The translations under genes and the position numbers were made by a program. 28,105 nt of DNA from a virus, in IMG/VR virus record IMGVR_UViG_3300025594_000048, positions 1 through 28,105 of that record. One strand, written 5' to 3'. Shown here in pieces: positions 13,974-21,579 of the stretch. Each line of letters begins with the position of its first letter. Positions within the stretch are counted from its first letter, which is position 1. The notes beneath the pieces are model-generated. The model saw nothing but the letters and a program-made list of their open reading frames with translations, was not told the DNA's origin and made no database searches.

Positions 13974-14723
13974 ATGATTAAACTTACCCAAGATACAAGA
14001 GCCGACGATGCTGTCGATTTCGAAAAACCAAAGGAGCTAGGCGATGTCAGAGCTTGGAGTTATTCAGCGCTTAAAGTCTACGAAGAATGCGCTTACCGCA
14101 CGTATGTCAGTCGCGTTAAAGGCGTTAAAGAGCCTAGCGGCCCAGCCGCTGATCGCGGCACGCAAATACACCAATACGCTGAAGACTATGTTAACGGCAC
14201 AATGGGAGAGATGGCTGACGAGCTATTCAAGTTTAAAGATGAATTTGAAGCGTTACGCCAAGACTTCATCGACGCGAAAGTAGAACTTGAAGGCGACTGG
14301 GGCTTCGACATCGATTGGGGCGTAGTAGGCTGGATGGAAAAAGCCACCTGGGCACGTATCAAACTAGATGCACTAGTACAGGAAGACGATACATCCGCAC
14401 GCGTTATCGATTACAAGACTGGCAAAAAGTGGGGCAATGAAATCACCCACGGGCAGCAAGGTCTGCTCTACGCCATCGGCACATTCTTCCGCTACCCTCA
14501 CCTACAGTTCGTACAGACAGAGTTCTGGTATCTCGACAAAGGTGAAACCACTAAAAAACAATATACGCGCGAGCAAGCCATGCTATTCGCACCAGGCTTC
14601 CATCGCCGCGCAGTAAAAATGACTACTGAAAAAGATTTTGCTCCAACACCCAGCAAAGATGCATGTCGATGGTGCTCGTTCCGTAAAGGTGACGACCCAG
14701 AATGTACATGGGGTGTGAGCTAA
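13974..14723 (+). CDS. Cas4/RecB-like PD-(D/E)XK nuclease with iron-sulphur cysteines, 249 aa
   Basis: The active site shows as KLDALV followed by VIDYKTGK (D146, K148), the PD-(D/E)XK core. Cysteines C39, C231, C234 and C244 (CRWC...C at the end) match the 4Fe-4S pattern of Cas4/AddB-type exonucleases. Phages use such enzymes for recombination or end processing with a helicase and a single-strand binding protein. There is no Cas1 or CRISPR array, so this is not a CRISPR locus. A terminator follows, so the gene closes a transcription unit started at 13937. Confidence 0.85.
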   Translation: MIKLTQDTRADDAVDFEKPKELGDVRAWSYSALKVYEECAYRTYVSRVKGVKEPSGPAADRGTQIHQYAEDYVNGTMGEMADELFKFKDEFEALRQDFIDAKVELEGDWGFDIDWGVVGWMEKATWARIKLDALVQEDDTSARVIDYKTGKKWGNEITHGQQGLLYAIGTFFRYPHLQFVQTEFWYLDKGETTKKQYTREQAMLFAPGFHRRAVKMTTEKDFAPTPSKDACRWCSFRKGDDPECTWGVS

Positions 14724-14756
14724 CCTACTTACCACGCCTCCCCCGTAGTGAGCCTT

Positions 14757-14790
14757 GCCCTGTTGATCACACATGACAGGGCTTTTTATT
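14757..14790 (+). terminator. Rho-independent terminator after nuclease gene
   Basis: GCCCTGT (14757-14763) pairs with ACAGGGC (14776-14782) and is followed by TTTTTATT. Confidence 0.85.
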
Positions 14791-14839
14791 CCCGATCGGA
14801 ATCCAAATGATCCTCATGAACCATGTAGAGAGAACCCCA

Positions 14840-14992
14840 ATGAAAAAGCTATTAACAAAATTCTACTACGCAATCGCCGTAGTAGCCCTATTAACTGTCT
14901 TCGCTAACATGATTGCTCTTAGCCTTTACGTTTTTGCGCTCATCGCAATCGTAAGCGGTGTTGCGTATTTCCACTTGAGGACTAAACCATGA
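14840..14992 (+). CDS. Two-span membrane protein, 50 aa
   Basis: Start at 14840 (MKKLLTKFYY) is preferred over 14807 because a purine-rich GAGAGA lies upstream and the product begins with a typical charged end. Two hydrophobic helices (about 9-25 and 26-44). Stop overlaps the next start (ATGA). Role unknown. Confidence 0.6.
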   Translation: MKKLLTKFYYAIAVVALLTVFANMIALSLYVFALIAIVSGVAYFHLRTKP

Positions 14993-15279
14993 TAACAGCT
15001 GGATTAATATCTGCTGCAGGACTGCTATTCCTGTTGTTCAAGTTCGGTGTACGACGCGTCATAGCGTATGACATACCCCTAGATATTCTAACCACAAGCC
15101 TCCTCATGTTTATATTCGCCGGTACGTTCGGCGGCATGATGGCAGCTATGGTTGGGGGACTGGCTGTGTCTATAACGCTCTATGTCATGAAGTCTACGAT
15201 GACTCGTGAAGAGCTAAAGTTCGTTAAAACAAAAAACTTTCCGTACAGAAAGCTACTCTGGATTGAGGTAGAACCATGA
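14989..15279 (+). CDS. Membrane protein, 96 aa
   Basis: Hydrophobic segments at 2-18, 33-50 and 51-68 are followed by a charged tail (TREELKFVKTKNFPYRK). Coupled to both neighbours by ATGA overlaps. It forms a small membrane-protein pair with the 50-aa gene, perhaps altering the host envelope. No family recognised. Confidence 0.6.
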   Translation: MITAGLISAAGLLFLLFKFGVRRVIAYDIPLDILTTSLLMFIFAGTFGGMMAAMVGGLAVSITLYVMKSTMTREELKFVKTKNFPYRKLLWIEVEP

Positions 15280-15470
15280 ACGACATAATAGAAACACACA
15301 AAGATTACCCAAAGACAGTAGGCAAACAGATTGCTTTCAACATCGAGTTAATGATGTCAATGCTTCATGCCGATCGGATGCCCGCAGCAACTGCCGCGCT
15401 CAATAGAGCATTAGATCTGTGCGACGAAGCGCACTTTATGGAGCTTGGGAGAGACACTAATGGCAAATGA
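15276..15470 (+). CDS. Small helical protein, 64 aa
   Basis: ATGA overlap at the start. Two amphipathic helices (KTVGKQIAFNIELMMSMLHADRM and ATAALNRALDLCDEAHFM). No family recognised. Its end overlaps the next gene by 11 bases, with the next ribosome site (GGGAGAG) inside it. Confidence 0.6.
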   Translation: MNDIIETHKDYPKTVGKQIAFNIELMMSMLHADRMPAATAALNRALDLCDEAHFMELGRDTNGK

Positions 15471-15666
15471 CGCATTAAAAGACCTATTGTTCGGTCACGT
15501 TAAGGATTCAATCGATGCAAATGTTTTATACACAAAGTGGGAACGTAGTCGAGTACAGGCTCGCAACAGATCCTATCGAAGCGAATGTGTGGACTACACA
15601 CCGTTTGAAGAAATCGGAAATCAAAATCGTATCCAAAGCAGCGCGCGCAACCGCCGCACTACTTAG
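15460..15666 (+). CDS. Small ORF, 68 aa, possibly frameshifted
   Basis: ATG at 15460 has GGGAGAG at a good distance. The first 25 residues (MANDALKDLLFGHVKDSIDA) look like a normal protein. The rest is Arg, Ser and Asn-rich and looks out of frame. In the +1 frame from 15515 the same DNA reads as a more protein-like chain (VVEYRLATDPIEANVW, then IKIVSKAARATAALLREE), which runs 146 bases into the next gene. A programmed shift, a sequence error or true overlap are all possible. Confidence 0.4.
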   Translation: MANDALKDLLFGHVKDSIDANVLYTKWERSRVQARNRSYRSECVDYTPFEEIGNQNRIQSSARNRRTT

Positions 15667-15680
15667 AGAGGAGATACTAC

Positions 15681-16376
15681 ATGACATCATTAGCCGTGAA
15701 CCTAATCCCAGTAAAAAATCTGCGCCCCCCGACGACGAGGTATCGCAAAGGCGTAAAGCCCCCAAACAACAACATGTTGAAGCGGGGCAAGCAAAACAAA
15801 AAACTCGGCGACAAAGTAAGCGTTAAGATGTGGAAAGGCATGACCATGTACTCTCTCACACTAGAAGAGCGTGCGACCTGCCCTACCGACTGTCAGCAAT
15901 GGGACAACTGTTATGGCGACAACATGCCGTTTGCCCACCGCTTTGACCATACCGCTCCAGATTTTATATCCAGGTTAGACGCACACCTAGGTCAGCTTAA
16001 TCATAAACATCCTGAAGGGTTCGTAGTGCGCCTGCATGTACTTGGTGATTTCTATGACGGCATCTACATCGCTCAGTGGCAGATCTGGTTAGCCTTGTAT
16101 GAGAACCTTAATGTGTTCGGCTATACTCACCACACAGTAGACTCTCAACTCGGCAGCATGATTAAAACAGTTAATAAAATGCACCCCGATAAGTTTCGGG
16201 TGCGGTTTTCAGATGATATGAGCACGCAGTTTAGTGCCCACGTTACAACGTCAGAAGATATCAATACAGTTACCAACAGTATTGTTTGCCCAGAACAACA
16301 AGGTAGAACAGACAGCTGCGCAACCTGCGGGTATTGCTGGAGCAGCGATCAACCTGTAATATTTCACGAACATTAA
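15681..16376 (+). CDS. Phage gp88-like (GP88/DUF7227-type) protein, 231 aa
   Basis: Resembles the mycobacteriophage gene-product-88 family: MYSLTLEERATCPTDCQQWDNCYG (residues 53-76, three spaced Cys), VVRLHVLGDFYD, GYTHH, and a C-terminal CATCGYCW. The Cys pattern suggests a metal or iron-sulphur site. Function is not established. AGAGGAG lies seven bases before ATG. The N-terminal 50 residues are basic (NNNMLKRGKQNKKL). The 3' side leads straight into an operator palindrome. Confidence 0.7.
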   Translation: MTSLAVNLIPVKNLRPPTTRYRKGVKPPNNNMLKRGKQNKKLGDKVSVKMWKGMTMYSLTLEERATCPTDCQQWDNCYGDNMPFAHRFDHTAPDFISRLDAHLGQLNHKHPEGFVVRLHVLGDFYDGIYIAQWQIWLALYENLNVFGYTHHTVDSQLGSMIKTVNKMHPDKFRVRFSDDMSTQFSAHVTTSEDINTVTNSIVCPEQQGRTDSCATCGYCWSSDQPVIFHEH

Positions 16377-16393
16377 TATTAGTAAGGCTAATA
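16377..16393 (+). promoter_or_regulatory. Perfect operator palindrome touching a start codon
   Basis: TATTAG-TAAGG-CTAATA, immediately followed by ATG (16394). If TAATAA (16389-16394) were a -10, transcription would begin after this ATG, so here the site may block rather than host a promoter, or the gene is read from upstream. Confidence 0.6.
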
Positions 16394-16576
16394 ATGATCC
16401 TCACCGTTTACGATAAGAAATACATTAAAACCAAACCTGGCAAACTAAAAACCAGCGGCAAATATGACGTAGAAGAAAAACACAGCTGCGATGGTTGGTG
16501 CCGCTGCACGCCACAGTACCGCATAGGTGAGTGGCCTAACAACTGTTTAAGCTGTGGATCTCGCATCCGCGTTTGA
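16394..16576 (+). CDS. Small zinc-knuckle protein, 60 aa
   Basis: Begins directly after the palindrome. Five Cys in the second half (HSCDGWCRCTP, then CLSC) suggest a zinc ribbon. Basic front. No ribosome site is visible. Its stop overlaps the -35 box of the next promoter. Function unknown. Confidence 0.6.
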   Translation: MILTVYDKKYIKTKPGKLKTSGKYDVEEKHSCDGWCRCTPQYRIGEWPNNCLSCGSRIRV

Positions 16577-16601
16577 ACCATAATATTAGCTATGCTAATA
16601 T
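16573..16601 (+). promoter_or_regulatory. Sigma70-like promoter with perfect operator, before SNF2 gene
   Basis: TTGAAC (16573-16578), 17-bp spacer, TAATAT (16596-16601); TATTAG-CTATG-CTAATA at 16584-16600. Same offset between -35 and palindrome (11 bases) as at 4559 and 8597. Confidence 0.75.
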
Positions 16602-16620
16602 ACTAAACCATCAAAGAGTG

Positions 16621-17964
16621 ATGAATATGTATCCACCATTCAAACATCAAAAAGTTACAACCGACTTCATCAAAGCTAACCCACGATGCCTGATCACCTC
16701 TGATCCTGGCACAGGTAAGACACGCTCTGTCCTAGACGCGATCGTGGACCGTAAGTCACGAACCTTGGTCCTTGCACCGCTGTCCATCCTCGAAGCATCG
16801 TGGGGCGATGACATACTCAAGTTCACACCTGATCTCACGTACGCTGTTGCGTACGCCAAGAACCGTGAGAAAGCATTCGCCAGTGACGCAAAAGTAGTTA
16901 TCACCAATCACGACGCAGTCAAATGGATACTTAAAAATCTAAAAGTATTACGCGACTTTGACACGCTAGTTATTGACGAATTCACAGCGTTCAAAAATGC
17001 CAACAGTCAACGCAGTAAAGCCTGCCGCAAACTATCAGAGTTGTTTACCAACCGTATCGCAATGTCAGGTACACCAAACTCTAACGGCATCCTCGACCTC
17101 TGGCATCCAGCGTTAATCGTAGACGACGGTGAGCGGTTAGGACGTAGGTTCTACAGCTTCCGCGGTTCGGTGTGTACGCCTAGATTCAATGGCTTCGCTA
17201 ATGAGTGGGTCCAAAAAGACAACGCAGAAGAAACTGTTGCAGCTGCACTAAGTGATATCAACGTTCGGTACATGCTCGAAGAGTGTCTCGACATGCCTGC
17301 GCAAACAGTCAGCACGATGTACGTCACATTACCTAAGAAGATCATGGAGCAATACAAGACGCTCAGTGACGATTCAGTGTTATACACAGGTGAAACTACC
17401 ATCAACGCCCTGCACGCAGGTAGCAAAGTTAAGAAGTTGCTTCAGCTATGTACCGGCGCTGTGTATGACTCAGAAGGTACTGCTCAAAACATACACAAAG
17501 AACGTTACGAAGTTGTTATGCAGCTTGTAGCAGAACGCGCTCAATCACTCGTTGCGTTTAACTGGAAGCATGAGCAGCGATGCCTCGTTGAGCTAGCAGA
17601 CAAGATGGGTATCAAGCACGCCACCATCGATGGATCAGTTGCTGCACACAAGCGCAAAGAAATTGTCGATCGCTTACAAGCAGGTGAGCTTCAAGTTGTG
17701 TTCTGTCACCCGCAGTCAGCAGGTCATGGTCTCACGATGACCACTGCCAAGACTGTTATATGGGCGTCACCAACCTACAACGCAGAACATTACCAACAGT
17801 TCAACCGACGCATTTATAGAGCAGGCCAGACTGAAAAGACTGAGGTCATCCAGATAGCCGCGCGAGACACCTGGGAAACAGATGTCTACGAGAAGTTGCA
17901 AGGCAAAGTAGAACGAATGGATGAGCTTTTAGGAATACTAAATCAACTTAGACACGCAGCATAA
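16621..17964 (+). CDS. SNF2-family DNA helicase/translocase, 447 aa
   Basis: Superfamily 2 ATPase: Walker A DPGTGKT (K33), DEAx-type VIDEFTAF (D119, E120), motif III MSGTPNS, and motif VI QFNRRIYRAGQ near the end, the SNF2 signature. Full length for phage members of this group. It probably remodels or unwinds DNA in replication or recombination together with the Cas4-like and VRR nucleases. The start is 16621 or 16627; an in-frame ATG at 16573 would lie in the promoter. AAAGAG is upstream. Eleven bases separate it from the next gene. Confidence 0.88.
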   Translation: MNMYPPFKHQKVTTDFIKANPRCLITSDPGTGKTRSVLDAIVDRKSRTLVLAPLSILEASWGDDILKFTPDLTYAVAYAKNREKAFASDAKVVITNHDAVKWILKNLKVLRDFDTLVIDEFTAFKNANSQRSKACRKLSELFTNRIAMSGTPNSNGILDLWHPALIVDDGERLGRRFYSFRGSVCTPRFNGFANEWVQKDNAEETVAAALSDINVRYMLEECLDMPAQTVSTMYVTLPKKIMEQYKTLSDDSVLYTGETTINALHAGSKVKKLLQLCTGAVYDSEGTAQNIHKERYEVVMQLVAERAQSLVAFNWKHEQRCLVELADKMGIKHATIDGSVAAHKRKEIVDRLQAGELQVVFCHPQSAGHGLTMTTAKTVIWASPTYNAEHYQQFNRRIYRAGQTEKTEVIQIAARDTWETDVYEKLQGKVERMDELLGILNQLRHAA

Positions 17965-17975
17965 GGAGTACGCAA

Positions 17976-18341
17976 ATGAATATTAACGAACTAATCGAAT
18001 CAAGAGCCAAGGTCAAAGACGCTATCGAGGGTCTTAACCGTGAGCTTAAAGAGTTAAATAAATCCAAAGACGATCTGGATTATCAGCTCTTGACCCAATT
18101 GGATGAGCAGGGTTTGTCGCGCACCGCGAATGACAAAGCCAGTGTATCCATTAACCAAACCATTGTACCTGATGTACAGGACTGGGACGCGCTCTATGCG
18201 CACATCACAAAAACCCAGGACTTTGCACTGTTACAACGGCGGGTATCGTCGACTGCATACAAGGAGATTCTGAAACTAGACGAAGCAGTTCCTGGTGTGG
18301 AGACCCGTGAAATTCGACGCATTAACTTTAGATCATTATAA
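17976..18341 (+). CDS. Coiled-coil replication-module protein, 121 aa
   Basis: AAGGAG upstream. Residues 5-45 form a coiled coil (VKDAIEGLNRELKELNKSKDDL); the rest (KASVSINQTIVPDVQDWDALYAHI) is strand and helix. Similar proteins sit beside phage single-strand binding proteins in my experience, but no function is assigned. Confidence 0.65.
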   Translation: MNINELIESRAKVKDAIEGLNRELKELNKSKDDLDYQLLTQLDEQGLSRTANDKASVSINQTIVPDVQDWDALYAHITKTQDFALLQRRVSSTAYKEILKLDEAVPGVETREIRRINFRSL

Positions 18342-18354
18342 CTTTAAGTATGAA

Positions 18355-18371
18355 TATTAGCCTGGCTAATA
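18355..18371 (+). promoter_or_regulatory. Perfect operator palindrome before 229-aa gene
   Basis: TATTAG-CCTGG-CTAATA. TTAAGT (18344-18349) and TAATAA (18367-18372) keep the 17-bp spacing. Confidence 0.6.
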
Positions 18372-18422
18372 ATACAACTGTACGAAACTAAACCAATCAT
18401 GAATCATGAAGAGAATAAAATT

Positions 18423-19112
18423 ATGAGTAAATCAGCCGTAGCAACAGTATCAAAACTAGTAGCCTCAACCGACGAATTACCCGCACACCTCAAACTTGTT
18501 GAAGGTGCAGGTCGCGGCAACGAGAATGTAGGCCAAAACGTCCAGATCCCACGCATCAAGCTCCTCCAGAAGATGTCCAACGAAGTCGACAAGCATCATG
18601 GATCGTACGTCGAAGGCTGTGAGCCTGGGCACATGGTCAACACACTTACCAACCAAAATTACGGTAACGACATCTATGTTCTGTCGCTCACCTTTAAGAC
18701 CGAGTTTGTAGTGTGGCGTCATTTAGATGCTGGCGGTGGTTACCTCGGTGCATTCCCGTCGATCGCGGAAGCAGAAGCACAGGTCAACCAGCAGGACAAG
18801 CCAAGCGAGTACGACATCAACGAGACACATGCTCACGTCATCCTAATAAAAGATCCTGAGACTGGCGAGCTAGAGCGCTCACCTGCCATCATGGATTTCG
18901 CCAGCTCCAAGCTACGCGTGTCCAAAGCATGGAACTCGCAAATCGCGATGAAAGGTGGTGATCGTTTTGCAGCATTGTGGAAAGTATCCGGTGTACCTAC
19001 TGAGAACAAGATGGGCAAAGCATTTATGAATTGCGAAGTTTCGTTTGTCGGCTGGGCGCAGGAATCAGACTACAAGACTGCCGAAGGTTTGTACGAGCAG
19101 TACTCTAAGTAA
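18423..19112 (+). CDS. Conserved phage replication/recombination-module protein, 229 aa
   Basis: Unrecognised by name. Begins MSKSAVATVSKLV; then QIPRIKLLQKMSNEV and a strand-rich middle (IYVLSLTFKTEFVVWRHL), acidic linkers, and MKGGDRFAALWKVSGV. Its size, strand content and place between a helicase and a nuclease suit a single-strand DNA-binding protein, which is only an inference. Start at 18423 is preferred to 18399 because GAAGAG lies nine to ten bases upstream of it. It has its own operator in front and a terminator behind, so it may be expressed strongly. Confidence 0.7.
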   Translation: MSKSAVATVSKLVASTDELPAHLKLVEGAGRGNENVGQNVQIPRIKLLQKMSNEVDKHHGSYVEGCEPGHMVNTLTNQNYGNDIYVLSLTFKTEFVVWRHLDAGGGYLGAFPSIAEAEAQVNQQDKPSEYDINETHAHVILIKDPETGELERSPAIMDFASSKLRVSKAWNSQIAMKGGDRFAALWKVSGVPTENKMGKAFMNCEVSFVGWAQESDYKTAEGLYEQYSK

Positions 19113-19119
19113 TACCGTT

Positions 19120-19143
19120 GGGGGTCTAACGGCCCCCTTCTTT
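19120..19143 (+). terminator. Probable rho-independent terminator
   Basis: GGGGGTC and GGCCCCC form a 7-bp stem with a TAAC loop, followed by TTCTTTC, a mediocre T-run. Confidence 0.65.
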
Positions 19144-19150
19144 CACATAT

Positions 19151-19540
19151 ATGAACGAACACAGCTTCATCAAATCCATACATAGACACCTGCATCCAGA
19201 CGTACACTCGTGGAAAATTCACGATACGTACACAGGAGGCGTGCCCGACGCTATGTATTCTGGGCCTAAAGGGCTTCTGTTCGTCGAGTATAAGTACGTA
19301 AAAAGTTTACCAAAAAGAGACAACACAAGCATAAAGCATTCGCTGTCTGCGCTTCAACTTCAATGGCTAGAACGTATGAAAGGGTCAGCAAATGCCGCTC
19401 TGATTGTAGGGGTAGGAGACACTTGCATTATATTAGTAGATGACTTTGCAGCTAATATATGTAAAACTAAGTATATAGAGGAATCTATAAGTCGCAAAGC
19501 TGCGGCTACCTTCATATATGAGTCTACTCATAGCCAATAA
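19151..19540 (+). CDS. VRR-NUC domain nuclease, 129 aa
   Basis: PD-(D/E)XK nuclease of the VRR-NUC type: GGVPDAM (D33), FVEYK (E46, K48) and a later Gln in LQLQWLERM, the full active site. Such stand-alone enzymes cut DNA junctions or ends during phage replication and recombination. The whole 129 aa is the usual length. No ribosome site is seen, and the gene begins right after a terminator, so its expression needs read-through or a leaderless start. It contains a wide-spaced operator pair (19429-19459). Confidence 0.82.
   Translation: MNEHSFIKSIHRHLHPDVHSWKIHDTYTGGVPDAMYSGPKGLLFVEYKYVKSLPKRDNTSIKHSLSALQLQWLERMKGSANAALIVGVGDTCIILVDDFAANICKTKYIEESISRKAAATFIYESTHSQ
19429..19459 (+). promoter_or_regulatory. 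Wide-spaced operator half-sites within VRR-NUC gene
   Basis: TATATTAG and CTAATATA, perfect 8-bp arms 15 bases apart, i.e. the usual 5-base spacing plus one helical turn. It lies about 100 bp before the repressor gene. Confidence 0.45.
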
Positions 19541-19560
19541 ACAGTGTAAAAGAGTTCATC

Positions 19561-20133
19561 ATGAAAAAGGAAGACGTATTACCTTTGTCCGTTCGCAACC
19601 TGCGTAGGATTTGGGAAGCGAAGAAGCTAGAAATGCAATTCACCCAGACCGGAGCTGCAAAAGAGCTGGACTGGTCCCAAGGCGCTATATCGCACTACCT
19701 GAACAATATTACCGAAATGGGTCCGTCGGCAATTGTAAAGCTGGCTAATTTTCTAGATGTCGACCCGACTGAGATTGACCCCTCAATAGTTTCAAAGCTC
19801 CCCCATGTACGAAAGATCAAAGTCACAAAAAAAGCTAGCGATCTAACATCGCCTACTAAGTCGCACATATATGACCGCGACGACATCGCCCACATATACG
19901 TAGCTATAGACAAAGAGATACTTATCCAAGGCACGGACCGCGTAATACCTTCGCAGCACGACGGGTTTAAAGGTGTGCTAAAACTCTGTAAGCAATCTAA
20001 ATATACACATAACCATCTAGTAGCAGTGCGCCTAAAGACAGAAACTCATCTACGCGTCTACTTAAAAACAGACTCTCCCCCAGCCGCAAAAGTCCACACA
20101 TTGTGGGCGGTCATGTCAATCACTTATTTGTAG
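19561..20133 (+). CDS. Cro/CI-type repressor, 190 aa
   Basis: Residues 8-65 are an XRE-type helix-turn-helix (LRRIWEAKKLEMQFTQ, GAAKELDWSQGAISHYLNN), the DNA-binding fold of phage repressors. A linker with KVTKKAS follows. The C-terminal 90 residues are strand-rich and end LWAVMSITYL, similar in outline to S24 repressors, but I cannot find the catalytic Ser and Lys, so it may not self-cleave in the SOS response. It is the only CI-like protein in the window and the best candidate to bind the TATTAG-N5-CTAATA sites. It shares the operon end with the excisionase-like gene. Confidence 0.82.
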   Translation: MKKEDVLPLSVRNLRRIWEAKKLEMQFTQTGAAKELDWSQGAISHYLNNITEMGPSAIVKLANFLDVDPTEIDPSIVSKLPHVRKIKVTKKASDLTSPTKSHIYDRDDIAHIYVAIDKEILIQGTDRVIPSQHDGFKGVLKLCKQSKYTHNHLVAVRLKTETHLRVYLKTDSPPAAKVHTLWAVMSITYL

Positions 20134-20234
20134 TTGACACCACGCACGGCAAGGGGTACAGCCCTACCTATGCAGTACAGAATATAGAGATAACTAAACG
20201 TATATTATCCTTAAATGAATAGCTATAATCGATG

Positions 20235-20273
20235 TTATTAGGAGCAGTACTAATAATATTAGTGCCGGTATTA
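20235..20273 (+). promoter_or_regulatory. Two adjoining degenerate operator sites before the excisionase-like gene
   Basis: TTATTAG-N8-CTAATAA (20235-20256) abuts TATTAG-TGCCG-GTATTA (20257-20273). The 180-bp gap 20134-20313 also holds a consensus TTGACA at 20134-20139 with a poor -10. Confidence 0.5.
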
Positions 20274-20313
20274 ATACGTATTACAAACATAACAAGAGGC
20301 ACTTGCACTAAGA

Positions 20314-20526
20314 ATGATGAACTCAATCCTTTGTACCCAATACGGCCCTTTCATGGATCTTGAAGAACTAGCCACACTTTTCAGGATCAAAAAAGAATCA
20401 GTGTATCAGCAGATTTATAATGGCAAACTAGATATACCGCACGTAAAGCGCGGCAAGAAGTACCTGTTCCCTACCCACGAAGTTGCAATTTATCTTGACG
20501 GTAAGCTAGATGAGACTCGGGTCTAA
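20314..20526 (+). CDS. Excisionase-like HTH protein, 70 aa
   Basis: MerR/excisionase-type winged helix: FMDLEELATLFRIKKESVYQQIYNGKLDIPHVKRGKKYLFPTHEVAIYL is the HTH_17 pattern, with the recognition helix at about 26-40. Such proteins direct the integrase to excise or act as regulators. It converges on the integrase gene, overlapping by four bases. ATG at 20314 or 20317; weak ribosome site. Confidence 0.72.
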   Translation: MMNSILCTQYGPFMDLEELATLFRIKKESVYQQIYNGKLDIPHVKRGKKYLFPTHEVAIYLDGKLDETRV

Positions 20527-21530
20527 TAACCTCCAAAGTCTTCAGCTCTAAGATTCACGTAACGAGATAACTGGTCAAGGCTGCTATGTCCGCTTATTAA
20601 GCGAACCTGCGCAACACTCATACCGCTCTCGAACAACCGTGAAATTGCTTCATGGCGCAAGTCATGGAAATGCATGTCGTATATTCCAACTTTTTTACGT
20701 AGCTTAGCGAATGCGTCAGAAATGGACGCTGCTCGTTTCACCTCAAACAGTACGTCAGCCTTGCCAAGTACATTCTGATGGCGTACGAGCGCCTCTCTCA
20801 CGCCCTTTAATAGGGGTATTATAGCCTTCTTCTTACCCCCTTCAGCATGCTTGTTTTTACGCCATAGGGTAATAAGCCCTTTGTCAAAGTCGATCATGCT
20901 CCATTTAAGAGCGTGTATTTCGCCCTGGCGCATGCCTGACTCAATAGCAATGTCTATCGCAGCAGCAAGATAACGAGAACGTTGCGGCCCTACTGCACCC
21001 ATGAGCAATTCATACTCCCCTTTCTCCAGGCGACGGTCGCGTTCTTCACTACCCATTATGATTTTTTTCTTTTTAAGCTCAGTAATTGCTATATCGATAG
21101 CATCAACTTCAGTGCGAATACGACTGTGCGTTAGGGCTTGCTTAAAATAGTAGATCTGATACTGCAACGTAGACGCTGCAACTTCTTTGCGCCGGTCTGC
21201 TGCGAAGTTAAGAATATCATCAGCGGTTAGGTCATGAATCGACTGCCCCTGAAAATGTCGTTTGAGCATATTGAGCTGCCCAAGTTTAGGGCCGCACACT
21301 TCAAGCCCAAACCTTGTGTAAGAATATATAAGCTGATCGATAATGTGGTCAATGATATGTGAGTCTTGAGCGCGGGTATCGATCCACGAACCGTTGTTCA
21401 TGCTCGCCTCTATGCCGACCGCCCAGGCTGCTGCTGAAGCTTTAGAAGTAAAGGATTTTGTTTGGGTTGGAAATTTTTTACGCCTGATCTGGACGTGATA
21501 CTGCCCCCCTCTTTTTCGTATCGTTGCCAT
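20523..21530 (-). CDS. int: Tyrosine integrase, 335 aa
   Basis: Site-specific recombinase that inserts the phage at attP. The N terminus (MATIRKRGGQYHVQIRRKKFPTQTKSF) is an arm-binding domain, followed by a core-binding helical domain and the catalytic domain with R201 (SGMRQGEIH), a Lys near the KHAEGGKKK loop, H289 and R292 (HDLRH), H315 (GHSS) and Y324. All catalytic residues are present. The start at 21530 has AGGAGG upstream; an extended TTG-start frame from 21581 is rejected since it would include the terminator tail. attP lies 93 bases upstream. Confidence 0.93.
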   Translation of the reverse strand: MATIRKRGGQYHVQIRRKKFPTQTKSFTSKASAAAWAVGIEASMNNGSWIDTRAQDSHIIDHIIDQLIYSYTRFGLEVCGPKLGQLNMLKRHFQGQSIHDLTADDILNFAADRRKEVAASTLQYQIYYFKQALTHSRIRTEVDAIDIAITELKKKKIIMGSEERDRRLEKGEYELLMGAVGPQRSRYLAAAIDIAIESGMRQGEIHALKWSMIDFDKGLITLWRKNKHAEGGKKKAIIPLLKGVREALVRHQNVLGKADVLFEVKRAASISDAFAKLRKKVGIYDMHFHDLRHEAISRLFESGMSVAQVRLISGHSSLDQLSRYVNLRAEDFGGY

Positions 21531-21579
21531 AACTCCCTCCTGGGTGTGCCAAAATTGTGCCTGAGAGTCGCAATGTATC

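Noticed and set aside
13974-14723. Cas4 of a CRISPR system
   Set aside because: No Cas1, Cas2 or array nearby; the gene sits in a phage replication module.
16741-16765. Match between the SNF2 gene and 3138-3160 (CGTGGACCGTA, then TCACGAA)
   Set aside because: Part of a weakly over-represented CGTGGACC word (also near 9, 2468 and 4657), but with no consistent position or partner.
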